DNA from: Janthinobacterium lividum
Lineage (GTDB): Bacteria > Pseudomonadota > Gammaproteobacteria > Burkholderiales > Burkholderiaceae_D
Assembly (NCBI RefSeq): GCF_034424625.1
Contig: NZ_CP139976.1
Coordinates: forward strand, 5,146,001 to 5,210,000
Length of the DNA stretch: 64,000 bases
Reading direction: 5' to 3'
Below, piece after piece: positions 44,479 through 53,663 of the stretch (positions are counted from its first letter, which is position 1; every line of letters begins with the position of its first letter). The notes under the pieces are model-generated. The model was not told the DNA's origin, ran no database searches, and was given only the letters and a program-made list of their open reading frames with translations. Made by a program: the position numbers and the translations under genes.

Positions 44479-45000
44479 TTAGCGCGGAAGCAAGCGGCGG
44501 TCGGCAGGGTTGATCAGGAAGCCTTGCAGGATATCCTGCAGCTGCGGCAGTTTCGCCACGTAGGCGGGTATGCCCAGCTGGCGCGCGCCGAAGTAGTGGG
44601 CGATGATGTCGCCCTGCTGCTCCATGTTGAAGTCGGACAGGACGCCGCCAGCCTGCGCATCGTAGCGGTAGGCGCGTTGCCCGATGTAGCCGCCGCGCAG
44701 CGCCAGCAGCACGCCATGCAGCAGCACGCCGTAGCCGAGCTGGTACTGCCACACGTGCACCATCTCATGGATGAAGAACAGCTTGCCGCTGTTGCCTTCG
44801 CGGGAAAAATCGTCGCGGTACTGGGCCGGCATGAAGTGCAGGCTGCCACGCGGCGTCATGGCCGTGTTCTGGTCCTGCAAGCCAAACGGAAGAAAGGAGC
44901 CGCGCACGACGCGCACGCGCGCGTAGTCGATGGCGCCCTGGAAGACGCTGCGGGCCATGGCGGTTTCGCCGATGGTGAGGGGACGGCGCAAGACTCGCAT
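44479..45000 (-). CDS. Putative metallopeptidase (Rhs/Vgr-related HExxH protein)
   Basis: Protein of 173 residues with the zinc motif HEMVHVWQ (His78, Glu79, His82) and a helix YGVLLHGVLLALRGGYIG after it. FNMEQQGDIIAHYFGAR provides the likely third ligand region. Such proteins are annotated as vgr-related or zinc-protease-like in many proteobacteria and are not proven proteases. No signal peptide is visible. It is not linked to the T6SS cassette, which is 10 kb away. Confidence 0.72.
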   Translation of the reverse strand: MRVLRRPLTIGETAMARSVFQGAIDYARVRVVRGSFLPFGLQDQNTAMTPRGSLHFMPAQYRDDFSREGNSGKLFFIHEMVHVWQYQLGYGVLLHGVLLALRGGYIGQRAYRYDAQAGGVLSDFNMEQQGDIIAHYFGARQLGIPAYVAKLPQLQDILQGFLINPADRRLLPR

Positions 45001-45052
45001 GAGAGAAAGAAATAAAGCGCGGCAAGCGGGAAGCCTGCCGCGCCGGAGCTGC

Positions 45053-45682
45053 TTACGCTGAACGCAGGCCGCTGGCTGCTTTCGCGATTTCCGTGATGCG
45101 GTCCCAGTTGCCGGCCGCGATCGCGTCTTTCGGCGTCAGCCACGAACCGCCCACGCAGGCGACGTTCTTGCACGCCAGGAACTGCGACGCCGTCTCTTGC
45201 GAGATGCCGCCCGTCGGGCAGAACGTGATGTCCGGCAGCGGGCCGTAAATCGCGTTGAGCATGCCGATGCCGCCCGCCGGCACGGCCGGGAACAGTTTCA
45301 GCTGCTGGAAGCCATTTTCACGCGCCGCCATCACTTCGCCTGGCGTCATCACGCCTGGAAGCAACGGCAGGCCGCTGCTTTTCGCCGCCGCCACCAGGGC
45401 GGAAGTCAGGCCTGGCGAGACGCCGAAGACGGCACCCGCATCGCGCGCCTGCGCGAATTCCTCGGGACGGGTCAAGGTACCGACGCCGACGATGGCGCCC
45501 GGCACTGCCGACATGGCGCGGATCGCCTCGAGGCCGTGCTTGGTGCGCAGGGTCACTTCCAGCACGCGGATGCCGCCCGCCACCAGCGCGCGCGCCAGCG
45601 GTACGGCGTGTTCAGGATCGTCGATCGCAATCACGGGGATCACGCTCGAAGTGCGCATAATTTCCAGTAGTGTCATGGTCAT
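45053..45682 (-). CDS. eda: KDPG aldolase (2-dehydro-3-deoxy-6-phosphogluconate aldolase)
   Basis: Second Entner-Doudoroff enzyme, splitting KDPG into pyruvate and glyceraldehyde-3-phosphate; 209 residues. VIPVIAIDDPEHAVPLARALVAGGIRVLEVTLRT has the catalytic Glu, GVGTLTRPEEFAQARDAGAVFGVSPG follows and QLKLFPAVPAGG carries the Schiff-base Lys. It lies 3 bp after edd on the same strand, so it shares the edd promoter and HexR box. ATG at 45682 or 45676. Confidence 0.95.
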   Translation of the reverse strand: MTMTLLEIMRTSSVIPVIAIDDPEHAVPLARALVAGGIRVLEVTLRTKHGLEAIRAMSAVPGAIVGVGTLTRPEEFAQARDAGAVFGVSPGLTSALVAAAKSSGLPLLPGVMTPGEVMAARENGFQQLKLFPAVPAGGIGMLNAIYGPLPDITFCPTGGISQETASQFLACKNVACVGGSWLTPKDAIAAGNWDRITEIAKAASGLRSA

Positions 45683-45685
45683 CTC

Positions 45686-47599
45686 TTATTTCCTAGCCAA
45701 AAAGTCTTCATCGGAACCCGGTACGGTATCACCGACATTGTCGGCGTCGTGCAAGGCGACGGTGGTGGGAATCGGCGACGGCAGGCCGAAGGTGGTGGCA
45801 CCCTCTTCCGCCGCGCTGACGGTGGAACGGAACATGGAAAACAGCTCGCGGCCCATGCCGACGTGGTTCGGCGACAAGTCGGCCGTGACCAGCGAACGGG
45901 CGTGCCAGACATCGGCCGGCACCAGCGCTTCCAATACGCCGGTAAAGGCGTCGAGACGGATGATGTCGCCGTCGCGCACCAGGCCCAGCGGGCCGCCGGC
46001 GAGAATCTCCGGCGAGACGTGGATGGCGGCCGGCACCTTGCCCGATGCGCCCGACATGCGGCCATCGGTGACCAGCGCCACGTGGCGGCCCGCATCCTGC
46101 AGGTTGGCCAGCGCCGGGGTCAGCGCATGCAGTTCCGGCATGCCGTTGGCGCGCGGGCCCTGGAAGCGCAGCACGGCAACGAAATCGCGGTCCAGGGTGC
46201 CCGCCTTGTAGGCGGCCATGAAATCTTCCTGCGAATTGAACACCAGCGCCGGCGCTTCCACCGTGCGGTGCTGCGGCTTGACGGCCGAGACCTTCATCAC
46301 GGCGCGGCCCAGGTTACCCGCGACCAGGACCATGCCGCCGTCCGGCGCGAACGGGTTCGAGGCGGGGCGCAGCACGTTTTCGTCGGCGCTGGCAGCCGGT
46401 GCATCTTTCCAGAAAACCTTGCCGTCTTCGCCGAGGAACGGCTCCATGCAGTGGGCGCGCAAGCCGTGGCCCAGGATGGTGTTGACGTCGTCGTGCAGCA
46501 AGCCCGCGTCCAGCAGTTCGCGGATCAGATAGCCCGTGCCGCCGGCCGCGTGGAAATGGTTCACATCGGCGTCGCCGTTCGGGTAGATGCGCGTGAGCAT
46601 CGGCACGATGGCCGACAGTTCATTGAAATCGTTCCAGTCGATGACGATGCCGGCCGCCTTGGCGATGGCCACCAGGTGCAGGGTGTGGTTGGTCGAACCG
46701 CCCGTGGCCAGCAAGCCCACGACGGCGTTGACGATACATTTCTCGTCAACGATATGGCCGACCGGCAAGTAGCTGGCGCTTTGCGCCGTGATGACGGCGG
46801 CGCGCTGGGCGGCCGCTCTTGTGAGCGCATCGCGCAGCGGGGTATTCGGCGTGATGAAGGCGGCGCCCGGCAAGTGCAGGCCCATCACTTCCATCAGCAT
46901 CTGGTTGCTGTTCGCGGTACCGTAGAAGGTACAGGTGCCGGCGCCGTGGTAGGCTTTCGATTCGCCTTCGAGCAAGTCTTCACGCGTGGCCTTGCCTTGC
47001 GCATACAGCTGGCGCACCTTGGCTTTTTCCTGATTCGACAGGCCCGACGTCATCGGACCGGCCGGCACGAAAACGGCCGGCAAATGGCCGAAGTGCAGCG
47101 CGCCGATCAACAGGCCCGGCACGATCTTGTCGCACACGCCCAGGTACAGGGCCGAATCGAACATATTGTGCGACAGCGCCACGGCCGTCGACATGGCGAT
47201 GGTGTCGCGCGAGAACAGCGACAGTTCCATGCCCGGCTGGCCTTGCGTCACGCCATCACACATGGCGGGCACGCCGCCGGCGAACTGGGCCACGGCGCCT
47301 ACTTCGCGCACGGCTTGCTTGATGATCTGCGGGAAGCCTTCAAACGGCTGGTGCGCCGACAGCATGTCGTTGTACGAGGAAACGATGGCCACGGAAGGCT
47401 TCTTGTATTCCTTCAGCGACAGCTTGTCGTTGGCGGGAAAGGCGGCAAAGCCGTGCGCCAGGTTGGTGCACGACAGGGCGCCGCGCTGCACGCCCTGGAT
47501 GCGGGCAGCATCCAGATGCGCCAGGTAGGCGCCGCGCGATGGCCGGCTGCGCGCGATGATGCGCGCTGTTACGGATTCGACTACTGGATGCAGCGCCAT
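45686..47599 (-). CDS. edd: Phosphogluconate dehydratase
   Basis: First specific Entner-Doudoroff enzyme, converting 6-phosphogluconate to KDPG with a [4Fe-4S] cluster; 637 residues. The start [89 protein letters not shown] and [20 protein letters not shown] are IlvD/Edd signatures, with cluster cysteines in MCDGVTQG and GTCTFYG. AAGGAAATCCAT precedes the ATG at 47599. A HexR-like box lies about 30 bp upstream. Confidence 0.95.
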   Translation of the reverse strand: MALHPVVESVTARIIARSRPSRGAYLAHLDAARIQGVQRGALSCTNLAHGFAAFPANDKLSLKEYKKPSVAIVSSYNDMLSAHQPFEGFPQIIKQAVREVGAVAQFAGGVPAMCDGVTQGQPGMELSLFSRDTIAMSTAVALSHNMFDSALYLGVCDKIVPGLLIGALHFGHLPAVFVPAGPMTSGLSNQEKAKVRQLYAQGKATREDLLEGESKAYHGAGTCTFYGTANSNQMLMEVMGLHLPGAAFITPNTPLRDALTRAAAQRAAVITAQSASYLPVGHIVDEKCIVNAVVGLLATGGSTNHTLHLVAIAKAAGIVIDWNDFNELSAIVPMLTRIYPNGDADVNHFHAAGGTGYLIRELLDAGLLHDDVNTILGHGLRAHCMEPFLGEDGKVFWKDAPAASADENVLRPASNPFAPDGGMVLVAGNLGRAVMKVSAVKPQHRTVEAPALVFNSQEDFMAAYKAGTLDRDFVAVLRFQGPRANGMPELHALTPALANLQDAGRHVALVTDGRMSGASGKVPAAIHVSPEILAGGPLGLVRDGDIIRLDAFTGVLEALVPADVWHARSLVTADLSPNHVGMGRELFSMFRSTVSAAEEGATTFGLPSPIPTTVALHDADNVGDTVPGSDEDFLARK

Positions 47600-47627
47600 A
47601 TGGATTTCCTTAAAAATGAGTATTTCG

Positions 47628-47642
47628 TGAAATTTTACTACA
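47628..47642 (-). promoter_or_regulatory. HexR-like operator of edd-eda
   Basis: Minus strand TGTAGTAAAATTTCA agrees with the HexR palindrome TGTAATTAAATTACA in 12 of 15 bases. A TAAAAT hexamer inside it can serve as -10 for edd, so binding would block RNA polymerase. Confidence 0.72.
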
Positions 47643-47816
47643 AAATGGTCGTGCAGAAGCACTCTTGCAGTGGCCAGTGGCAGAAATAATCCATTTTTCC
47701 ACGACCTTTCAAGGCAAAACAACAGCGTGCCACGCCCACTCGTCTTGCGTGCCTATCTATTGCAGCACGGATAAAACGCTGAAAAAACGCTGAAAATGCC
47801 AGGCGCCTGCACAAAC

Positions 47817-47831
47817 TGTAGTGAAATTACG
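47817..47831 (+). promoter_or_regulatory. HexR-like operator of pgi
   Basis: TGTAGTGAAATTACG matches the HexR palindrome in 12 of 15 bases. TATTAT at 47843-47848 is a plausible -10, so the box would cover the -35 of pgi. The 47600-47933 gap thus holds control elements for both divergent operons. Confidence 0.72.
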
Positions 47832-47933
47832 TTTTTCTGATGTATTATTCTCATACCAATGCCGGATCCGCTGTTCGCCATCAAGAACGCGCCGCGCCCC
47901 TTTCAACCGAGACAAGCACCCAAGCCGACCGCC

Positions 47934-49598
47934 ATGCGCCAGCCAGCACCTACTCCTGCCATCACCGCCACCGCCAGTTTCCAGTCCCTGCAAGCACATG
48001 GCGCCAGCCTGCGCGACGTGCATCTGCGCCAGCTGTTCGCGGCCGACCCCGCGCGTTTCTCGACGATGACGGTCGATGCGGCCGGCCTGCTGCTCGATTA
48101 CTCGAAGAACCGTGTCGACGCCACCGCCATGCGTCTGCTGATGGACCTGGCCCGCGAGCGCGGCGTGGAAGCGCAGCGCGAAGCCATGTTCACTGGCGAG
48201 AAAATCAATCTTACCGAACATCGGGCCGTTCTGCATACCGCCTTGCGCGCGCCACGCGGCACCAAGCTGGTGGTCGACGGCCAGGATATCGATACCGACG
48301 TGCAAGATGTGCTGCAACGCGTCAAGGCGTTTACGGACAAGGTGCGCAATGGCAGCTGGCTCGGCTACACGGGCAAGCCGATTTGCGACATCGTCAACAT
48401 CGGCATCGGCGGCTCGGACCTGGGCCCGAAAATGGCTTGCCTGGCCCTGCGCTCGTATGCCAACCCGGGCCTGGAAATGCACTTTGTTTCCAACGTCGAC
48501 GGCCACGACATGGAAGCGACCCTGTCGAAAGTCGATCCGGAAACGACCCTGTTCATCGTGGCCTCGAAAACCTTCGTTACGGCCGAAACCATGCTCAACG
48601 CCAACACGGCGCGCGCCTGGTTCCTGCTCGAAGGCGAAGAAAAGGATCTGGCCCAACATTTTGTGGCCGTTTCGACCAACACGCAAGCCATCGTCGACTT
48701 CGGCATTTCGCCGGACAACATGTTCCCTTTCTGGGACTGGGTCGGCGGCCGTTACTCCGTCTGGTCGTCGATCGGCCTGGCCGTGGCCCTGTCCATCGGC
48801 TTTGAATACTTCAGCGATTTCCTCGCCGGCGCGCATGCGATGGACCAGCACTTCCGCCAGGCGCCGCTGGAACAGAACATGCCCGTCGTGCTGGCCATGG
48901 TGGGCTTCTGGAACCGCCAGTTCCTCGATTGCGGCTCCGTTTCCATCGCGCCATACCACCAGGACTTGAGCCGCTTTGCCGCCTATTTGCAACAGCTGGA
49001 CATGGAAAGCAACGGCAAGCGCGTCACCAAGGATGGCGTGCCCGTCGACGGGCCGACCGGCCCCGTCATCTGGGGCGACTGCGGCACGAATGCGCAGCAT
49101 GCGTACTTCCAGCTGCTGCACCAGGGCACGGACATCACGCCCATCGATTTCATCGCCGCCCTGCGCGCCACGCACGATTTACCGGGCCACCACGACGCCC
49201 TGCTGGCGAACTGCTTTGCCCAGTCGGAAGCCTTCATGACGGGCAAGACGGGCGATGAGGTGCGTCTTGATCTGCAGGCGCAAGGCTTGCCGGACAGCGA
49301 GATCGAGGCGCTGGTGCCGCACAAGACCTTCCCCGGCAACCGCCCCAGCAACACCATTTTGATGGACCAGCTGACCCCGACCACCCTGGGCGCCCTGATC
49401 GCGCTGTACGAACACAAGACCTTCGTGCAGGGCGTCTTGTGGAACGTCAACAGTTTCGACCAGTGGGGCGTGGAACTGGGCAAGGTACTGGCCAAGAAAA
49501 TCCAGGCCGAACTGACGGGCGAAGCCCGTCCCGACCACCACGACAGCTCGACCAATGGCTTGATTGCGCTGGCTAAAGCTGCAAAAGCCGCATACTAA
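47934..49598 (+). CDS. pgi: Glucose-6-phosphate isomerase
   Basis: Interconverts glucose-6-phosphate and fructose-6-phosphate; 554 residues. Signatures: GSDLGPKMACLAL, VSNVDGHDMEATLS, SKTFVTAETMLNA and the C-terminal KTFVQGVLWNVNSFDQWGVELGK. The start is uncertain: ATG at 47934 (MRQPAPTPAITATASF) fits relatives, ATG at 47859 would add 25 residues. In organisms with an Entner-Doudoroff cycle Pgi runs toward glucose-6-phosphate, fitting its HexR control. The lactonase gene follows after 9 bp. Confidence 0.95.
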   Translation: MRQPAPTPAITATASFQSLQAHGASLRDVHLRQLFAADPARFSTMTVDAAGLLLDYSKNRVDATAMRLLMDLARERGVEAQREAMFTGEKINLTEHRAVLHTALRAPRGTKLVVDGQDIDTDVQDVLQRVKAFTDKVRNGSWLGYTGKPICDIVNIGIGGSDLGPKMACLALRSYANPGLEMHFVSNVDGHDMEATLSKVDPETTLFIVASKTFVTAETMLNANTARAWFLLEGEEKDLAQHFVAVSTNTQAIVDFGISPDNMFPFWDWVGGRYSVWSSIGLAVALSIGFEYFSDFLAGAHAMDQHFRQAPLEQNMPVVLAMVGFWNRQFLDCGSVSIAPYHQDLSRFAAYLQQLDMESNGKRVTKDGVPVDGPTGPVIWGDCGTNAQHAYFQLLHQGTDITPIDFIAALRATHDLPGHHDALLANCFAQSEAFMTGKTGDEVRLDLQAQGLPDSEIEALVPHKTFPGNRPSNTILMDQLTPTTLGALIALYEHKTFVQGVLWNVNSFDQWGVELGKVLAKKIQAELTGEARPDHHDSSTNGLIALAKAAKAAY

Positions 49599-49607
49599 AA
49601 GAGATAG

Positions 49608-50504
49608 ATGAATATTTACGAAATTAAAGTAGTGAGCGACAAACCCATGCAAGTGGGCGAATGCCCGCTATGGCATGGCAAGGAAGCGGCCCTGTACTGG
49701 GTCGACATCGATGGCCGCGCCGTGCACCGCCTGCACCCCGCCAGCGGCAAGCATGACCAGTGGAGCATGCCGACGGAACCGTCGGCGCTGGCGATCAACG
49801 CGGGCGGCGGCCTGATCGTGGCCTTGCGCAGCGGTTTTGCCCACCTCGACACGAAGACGGGCAGCCTGGCGGAAATCGCCCCGGCGCCGTTCGACATGGC
49901 CACCACGCGCTTCAACGATGGCAAGGTCGACCCGGCAGGCCGTTTCTGGGTCGGCACGATTTTCGAGCCGCGCAACGCCGATGCGGCGGAAATGTTCGTG
50001 CTGGAAAAGGGACAAGTGCGCAAGGTCTGGTCGGGCGGCATGACCGTCTCGAACGGCCTGGGCTTTTCCCCCGACAAGCGCACCATGTACCACTCGGATA
50101 CCACCACGCACCGCATCGACCGCTACCATTTCGATGCGGCCAGCGGAGCCATTTCCGCGCCGCAGCCGTTCCAGCGTTTTTCCATGGACAAGAAAGCTGC
50201 GGACTACGGCGGGCGCCCCGATGGCGCGGCCGTCGACAGCGAAGGCAATTACTGGTCGGCCATGTTTGAAGGCGGCAAGATCTTGCGCTTCGCCCCCGAT
50301 GGCCAACTGCTGGGCGAAATTACCGTGCCCGTGCGCTGCCCCACCATGGTGACGTTTGGCGGCCCCGACCTGCGCACCCTGTACATCACCAGCGCCAGCC
50401 ATAACCGCTCGGCCGAGGAAATTGCCAACTACCCTTTGACCGGCCACGTGCTGTCCGTGCGCGTGGACGTGGCGGGCCAGCCGGAGACGGCTTACCAGGC
50501 GTAA
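49608..50504 (+). CDS. SMP-30/gluconolactonase/LRE family protein
   Basis: Six-bladed beta-propeller hydrolase of 298 residues. VGECPLWHGKEAALYWVDIDGRAVHRL, the metal ligand Asn/Asp in RFNDGKVDPAGRFWVGT, VSNGLGFSPDKRTMYHSDT and RPDGAAVDSEGNYWSAMFEGG are the SMP-30 metal-binding and substrate segments. Likely reaction: opening of a sugar lactone, possibly gluconolactone or 6-phosphogluconolactone, between Zwf and Edd. Coupling to pgi (9 bp) supports this. AGAGATAG precedes the ATG. Confidence 0.92.
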   Translation: MNIYEIKVVSDKPMQVGECPLWHGKEAALYWVDIDGRAVHRLHPASGKHDQWSMPTEPSALAINAGGGLIVALRSGFAHLDTKTGSLAEIAPAPFDMATTRFNDGKVDPAGRFWVGTIFEPRNADAAEMFVLEKGQVRKVWSGGMTVSNGLGFSPDKRTMYHSDTTTHRIDRYHFDAASGAISAPQPFQRFSMDKKAADYGGRPDGAAVDSEGNYWSAMFEGGKILRFAPDGQLLGEITVPVRCPTMVTFGGPDLRTLYITSASHNRSAEEIANYPLTGHVLSVRVDVAGQPETAYQA

Positions 50505-50518
50505 TCGTTTCAAACATG

Positions 50519-50557
50519 AAAAAGCGCCGGTACCTGCGAGGGTCCGGCGCTTTTTTT
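50519..50557 (+). terminator. Rho-independent terminator after pgi-lactonase
   Basis: AGCGCCGG and CCGGCGCT enclose a 13-base loop and are followed by seven T. It begins about 15 bp after the lactonase stop. Confidence 0.92.
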
Positions 50558-50565
50558 ACGATCAC

Positions 50566-50664
50566 GTAAGTCGGATTAGCGGGGCAAGGTCCCGCGTAAT
50601 CCGACAACAGTGTTGGCCATGGTGGCGTCGGATGACGCGGCGTACGCCGCTAATCCGACCTACG
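50566..50664. repeat. REP-like palindrome pair (GTCGGATTAG family), copy 2
   Basis: Two hairpins: 50570-50605 (GTCGGATTAGCGGG ... CCCGCGTAATCCGAC) and 50627-50659 (GTCGGATGACGCGG ... CCGCTAATCCGAC), bordered by GTAAG and CCTAC. Same family as 15855-15988. Lies between the lactonase terminator and the cheV stop, about 10 bp before the latter. Confidence 0.85.
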
Positions 50665-50675
50665 GTTGCTTCAGC

Positions 50676-51629
50676 TTACCGCGCCAGCACCTTGCGGATG
50701 GTTTCAGCCAATTCAGCCGCCACGAATTTCGCCACATAACCATCGGCACCCACGCCCTTGACGTGGTCTTCGTTGGTCGAGCCCGTCAGCGACGAGTGGA
50801 TCACCACGGGGATGTTGGCGAAGCGGCCATCGTTCTTGATGTTGCGCGTCAGGGTAAAGCCATCCATTTCCGGCATTTCCAGGTCGGTCAGCACCAGCGC
50901 CACCTTGTCTTTCGCCCTCTTGCCTTCCGTGGCCGCCTGGGCCGAGATGGCCTGCAGGCGTTCCCATGCTTCCTTGCCCGTCTTGGTCATGATGAAAGGC
51001 ACGCCCATCGCTTCGAGGCCCTTTTCGATCAGCGAACGGGCCAGCGAGGAATCGTCGGCCGCGAGGATCACGGCGCCGGCAGGCAAGCGCACTTGCGGGC
51101 CGATGCTGTTCTCGTCCACGTCCGGGTCGCCCGACGGCAGCACGTTGCGCAGGATTTGTTCCACGTCCAGCACTTGCGCCAGGCGCGTCTTGTCCGTGTC
51201 GCCATCGAGGCGCGCGATGCTGGTGACGAGGCCGCCACCGACACTCGATTCGGCCGACAGCACCTGGTTCCATTCCAGGCGCACGATTTCATCGACCTCC
51301 TCCACGGCAAACGCCTGTGTCGAGCGGGCAAATTCGGTCACCATCAGTATCTTCAAGCCATTGCTCTTGCAGCCGACCGCCATCGGCAAGTCGATCACGG
51401 GCACGATCTGGCCACGGATATTGACCACGCCCAGCATGTGCGGGTGCGAACCGGCCACGGCCGTGATGGCCGGCATTTCCATGATTTCACGGACTTTGAA
51501 CACATTGATGCCGAATAGTTCGCGGCTGGTCGAGTGATCACTGGTACCCAGCTTGAACAGGAACAGTTCGAATTTGTTATTGCCTGTCAGGCTCGTGCGT
51601 TCATCGACATCTTGCTGCATTGAATTCAT
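50676..51629 (-). CDS. cheV: Chemotaxis protein CheV (CheW-receiver)
   Basis: Adaptor of 317 residues with a CheW-like domain (about 20-165; INVFKVREIMEMPAITAVAGSHPHMLGVVNIRGQIVPVIDLP) and a receiver domain (about 185-315). The receiver has LAADDSSLARSL, phospho-Asp in LVLTDLEMPEMDGF, Ser/Thr in VIHSSLTG and Lys in VAKFVAAEL. CheV couples chemoreceptors to CheA and adapts by phosphorylation. It stands alone. A TATAAT on the minus strand at 51805-51810 could be its promoter with a long leader. Confidence 0.94.
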   Translation of the reverse strand: MNSMQQDVDERTSLTGNNKFELFLFKLGTSDHSTSRELFGINVFKVREIMEMPAITAVAGSHPHMLGVVNIRGQIVPVIDLPMAVGCKSNGLKILMVTEFARSTQAFAVEEVDEIVRLEWNQVLSAESSVGGGLVTSIARLDGDTDKTRLAQVLDVEQILRNVLPSGDPDVDENSIGPQVRLPAGAVILAADDSSLARSLIEKGLEAMGVPFIMTKTGKEAWERLQAISAQAATEGKRAKDKVALVLTDLEMPEMDGFTLTRNIKNDGRFANIPVVIHSSLTGSTNEDHVKGVGADGYVAKFVAAELAETIRKVLAR

Positions 51630-52057
51630 TGTGTCCCCTTGAGCCGTCTTGTAAAGTTAAGTCGCCTGCCCTGATGCTGCGGACAGTGCGGACTGCACGT
51701 CGCATGGACGTCGGATGGCGGGTTCGGGGCATGGCCGGCGCTAGCGGTGCAGTGTATATCGTACAATTTCTTACAACCAATAGTTGCTATCGATTCGAGC
51801 TTGAATTATACGGTTTTTTACTTTCTTCAAAGCTACTTTACGCTGCCAACAGCGATCCTGACAGCATTTCTTGATTTGCTTGTTGCTACAGCGCAAATGA
51901 TGACGGAGAGAACTAGAAATTTCCCTGGTAACCATGGTTGCTTTGAAAAGGCTATGAAAAGCAGGACACCGCGCCGGCACCGGCGAACGGCATATAATGG
52001 CCATGCCGGCGCCGCTGGCGGGCATACCGGGCAAAATGGCGACGGCAGGGGCTGGAA
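51630..52057. other. Long AT-rich control region between cheV and zwf
   Basis: Over 420 bp without gene evidence; the whole start-to-start distance is 560 bp. The part 51750-51960 is clearly AT-richer than the surroundings. It carries TATAAT on the plus strand at 51993-51998 and on the minus strand at 51805-51810 (with TTTGAA 15 bp before the latter). Short frames here have no good ribosome sites. I see no repeat or RNA gene signature. Confidence 0.5.
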
Positions 52058-52072
52058 TGTAGTAAAATTTCT
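52058..52072 (+). promoter_or_regulatory. HexR-like operator 1 of zwf
   Basis: TGTAGTAAAATTTCT is almost identical to the edd box and matches the HexR palindrome in 11 of 15 bases. It ends on the first base of the -35 element of the zwf promoter. Confidence 0.7.
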
Positions 52073-52100
52073 TGCAATTGCCTGTTCTACGTAGTAAATT
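52072..52100 (+). promoter_or_regulatory. Predicted sigma-70 promoter of zwf
   Basis: TTGCAA (52072-52077), exactly 17 bp spacer and TAAATT (52095-52100). Transcription would start near 52107, about 84 bp before the ATG. The promoter lies between two HexR-like boxes. Confidence 0.65.
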
Positions 52101-52104
52101 TACA
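52090..52104 (+). promoter_or_regulatory. HexR-like operator 2 of zwf
   Basis: CGTAGTAAATTTACA covers the -10 hexamer and matches the HexR palindrome in 11 of 15 bases. Centre-to-centre distance to operator 1 is 32 bp, three helix turns, so two dimers could bind on one face. Confidence 0.65.
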
Positions 52105-52190
52105 CCACCGATTATAGTAGCGACAGACTGGCACTTCCGGTCGGCTTCCTCCCCGCTCCGGCCCTTTTACTTTTGCGACGACACTCACTT

Positions 52191-53663
52191 ATGGCACTTA
52201 CCGATTTTGACCTGGTCCTGTTTGGCGGCAGCGGCGATTTAGCAATGCGCAAATTGTTGCCTGCAATGTATGCGCGCGACGTCGCGAACGATTTGCCGCC
52301 GACGGCGCGCATCATCTGCGTGGGCCGCCAGGACAGCGGCCAGGATGCCTTCCTGAAAATGGTGGAAAGCAACTCGCGTCCCCACATCAAGGCCAGCACC
52401 CTGAATGCCGCCACCTGGAGCAAATTCTGCGCGCGCATCGTGTATGTGTCGCTCAACGCCAGCGATGCGGCCACGTATGCACCGCTGGTCGAAGCGCTGC
52501 GCGGCGATGCCGACCTGACGCGCGTGTATTACCTGGCGACGCCGCCGCATCTGTTCGCCCTCATCTGCGACAACCTGGAAGACAACGGCCTGGTGACGCC
52601 GAACTCGCGCGTGGTGCTGGAAAAGCCGCTGGGCCGCGACCTGGCCAGCGCCAAGCAGATCAATGCCGAAGTGGGCAAGGTTTTCCAGGAATCGCAGATC
52701 TACCGTATCGACCATTACCTGGGCAAGGAAACCGTGCAGAACTTGCTGGCCCTGCGCTTCGGCAATATCCTGTTCGAACCGCTGTGGCGCCGCGAATGGA
52801 TTTCCGACGTGCAGATCACCATCGCCGAGAAACTGGGCGTGGGCAACCGCATGGGTTACTACGACACGTCGGGCGCGCTGCGCGACATGCTGCAAAACCA
52901 CTTGCTGCAACTGCTGTGCATCGTCGCCATGGAACCGCCGACCTCGATCGCGCCGGACGCCGTGCGCGATGAAAAGCTGCAAGTGCTGCGCTCGCTGAAA
53001 AAATTCACGCCCACCACCCTGGCGCAAAACATCGTGCGCGGCCAGTACCGCGCCGGCCACGTCGATGGCGCCACCGTGCCGAGCTACCGCGACGAGCCGG
53101 ATGCGCCGGAACATTCGCGCACCGAAACCTTCGTGGCGCTGAAGGCGGAAATCGACACCTGGCGCTGGGCCGGCGTGCCGTTCTACCTGCGCACGGGCAA
53201 GCGCATGGCCGACAGTCTGGCCGAGATCGTCGTGCGCTTCAAGCAGATTCCGCACTCGATCTTCAACCAGCCGACGTCCAGCTTCCAGCCGAACTGCCTG
53301 GTGATCCGTTTGCAGCCGGACGAAGGCTTGCGCATGAACCTGATGGCGAAAACCCCGGGCGACGGCATGCGCTTGAAACCGGCGGAACTGGAACTCGATT
53401 TCCGCGAATCGTTCAAGACCCCGCGCATGGACGCCTACGAGCGTTTGCTGCTCGACGTCCTGCGCGGCCAGCTGACCCTGTTCATGCGCGGCGACGAACT
53501 GGAAGCGGCCTGGGAATGGGTCGAGCCGATTCTCGACAACTGGGAACAGAACGACAGCGCGCCGATTCCGTACACGGCCGGCACCTGGGGCCCTGCGGCC
53601 GCCAGCGCCCTGATCGGCCGCGATGGCTTGCAGTGGCGTGAAGAAGCGCTTCCTGAAGACTAG
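52191..53663 (+). CDS. zwf: Glucose-6-phosphate 1-dehydrogenase
   Basis: Oxidises glucose-6-phosphate to 6-phosphogluconolactone with NAD(P)+; 490 residues. DLVLFGGSGDLAMRKLLPAMY is the Rossmann fingerprint (GxxGDLA), RIDHYLGKETVQNL is the signature with catalytic His, and EKPLGRDLASA is the EKPxG motif. ATG at 52191 chosen; an in-frame codon at 52173 lacks a ribosome site. The last codons (PED stop) form the start of a 100-bp tandem repeat that fills the gap to hexR. Two HexR-like boxes flank the promoter. Confidence 0.96.
   Translation: MALTDFDLVLFGGSGDLAMRKLLPAMYARDVANDLPPTARIICVGRQDSGQDAFLKMVESNSRPHIKASTLNAATWSKFCARIVYVSLNASDAATYAPLVEALRGDADLTRVYYLATPPHLFALICDNLEDNGLVTPNSRVVLEKPLGRDLASAKQINAEVGKVFQESQIYRIDHYLGKETVQNLLALRFGNILFEPLWRREWISDVQITIAEKLGVGNRMGYYDTSGALRDMLQNHLLQLLCIVAMEPPTSIAPDAVRDEKLQVLRSLKKFTPTTLAQNIVRGQYRAGHVDGATVPSYRDEPDAPEHSRTETFVALKAEIDTWRWAGVPFYLRTGKRMADSLAEIVVRFKQIPHSIFNQPTSSFQPNCLVIRLQPDEGLRMNLMAKTPGDGMRLKPAELELDFRESFKTPRMDAYERLLLDVLRGQLTLFMRGDELEAAWEWVEPILDNWEQNDSAPIPYTAGTWGPAAASALIGRDGLQWREEALPED

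Noticed and set aside
44479..45000. Metallopeptidase as part of a T6SS or Rhs toxin
   Set aside because: No vgrG, Rhs or PAAR gene next to it; the Vgr-related name alone is not evidence.
47817..47831. HexR-like box as chance AT-rich match
   Set aside because: Three further boxes with the same TGTAGT-AAA core lie at zwf and edd, genes known to be HexR targets, so chance is unlikely.
51747..52094. Possible 115-residue protein in the zwf control region
   Set aside because: It would cover the promoter and HexR boxes, has no ribosome site and a random composition.
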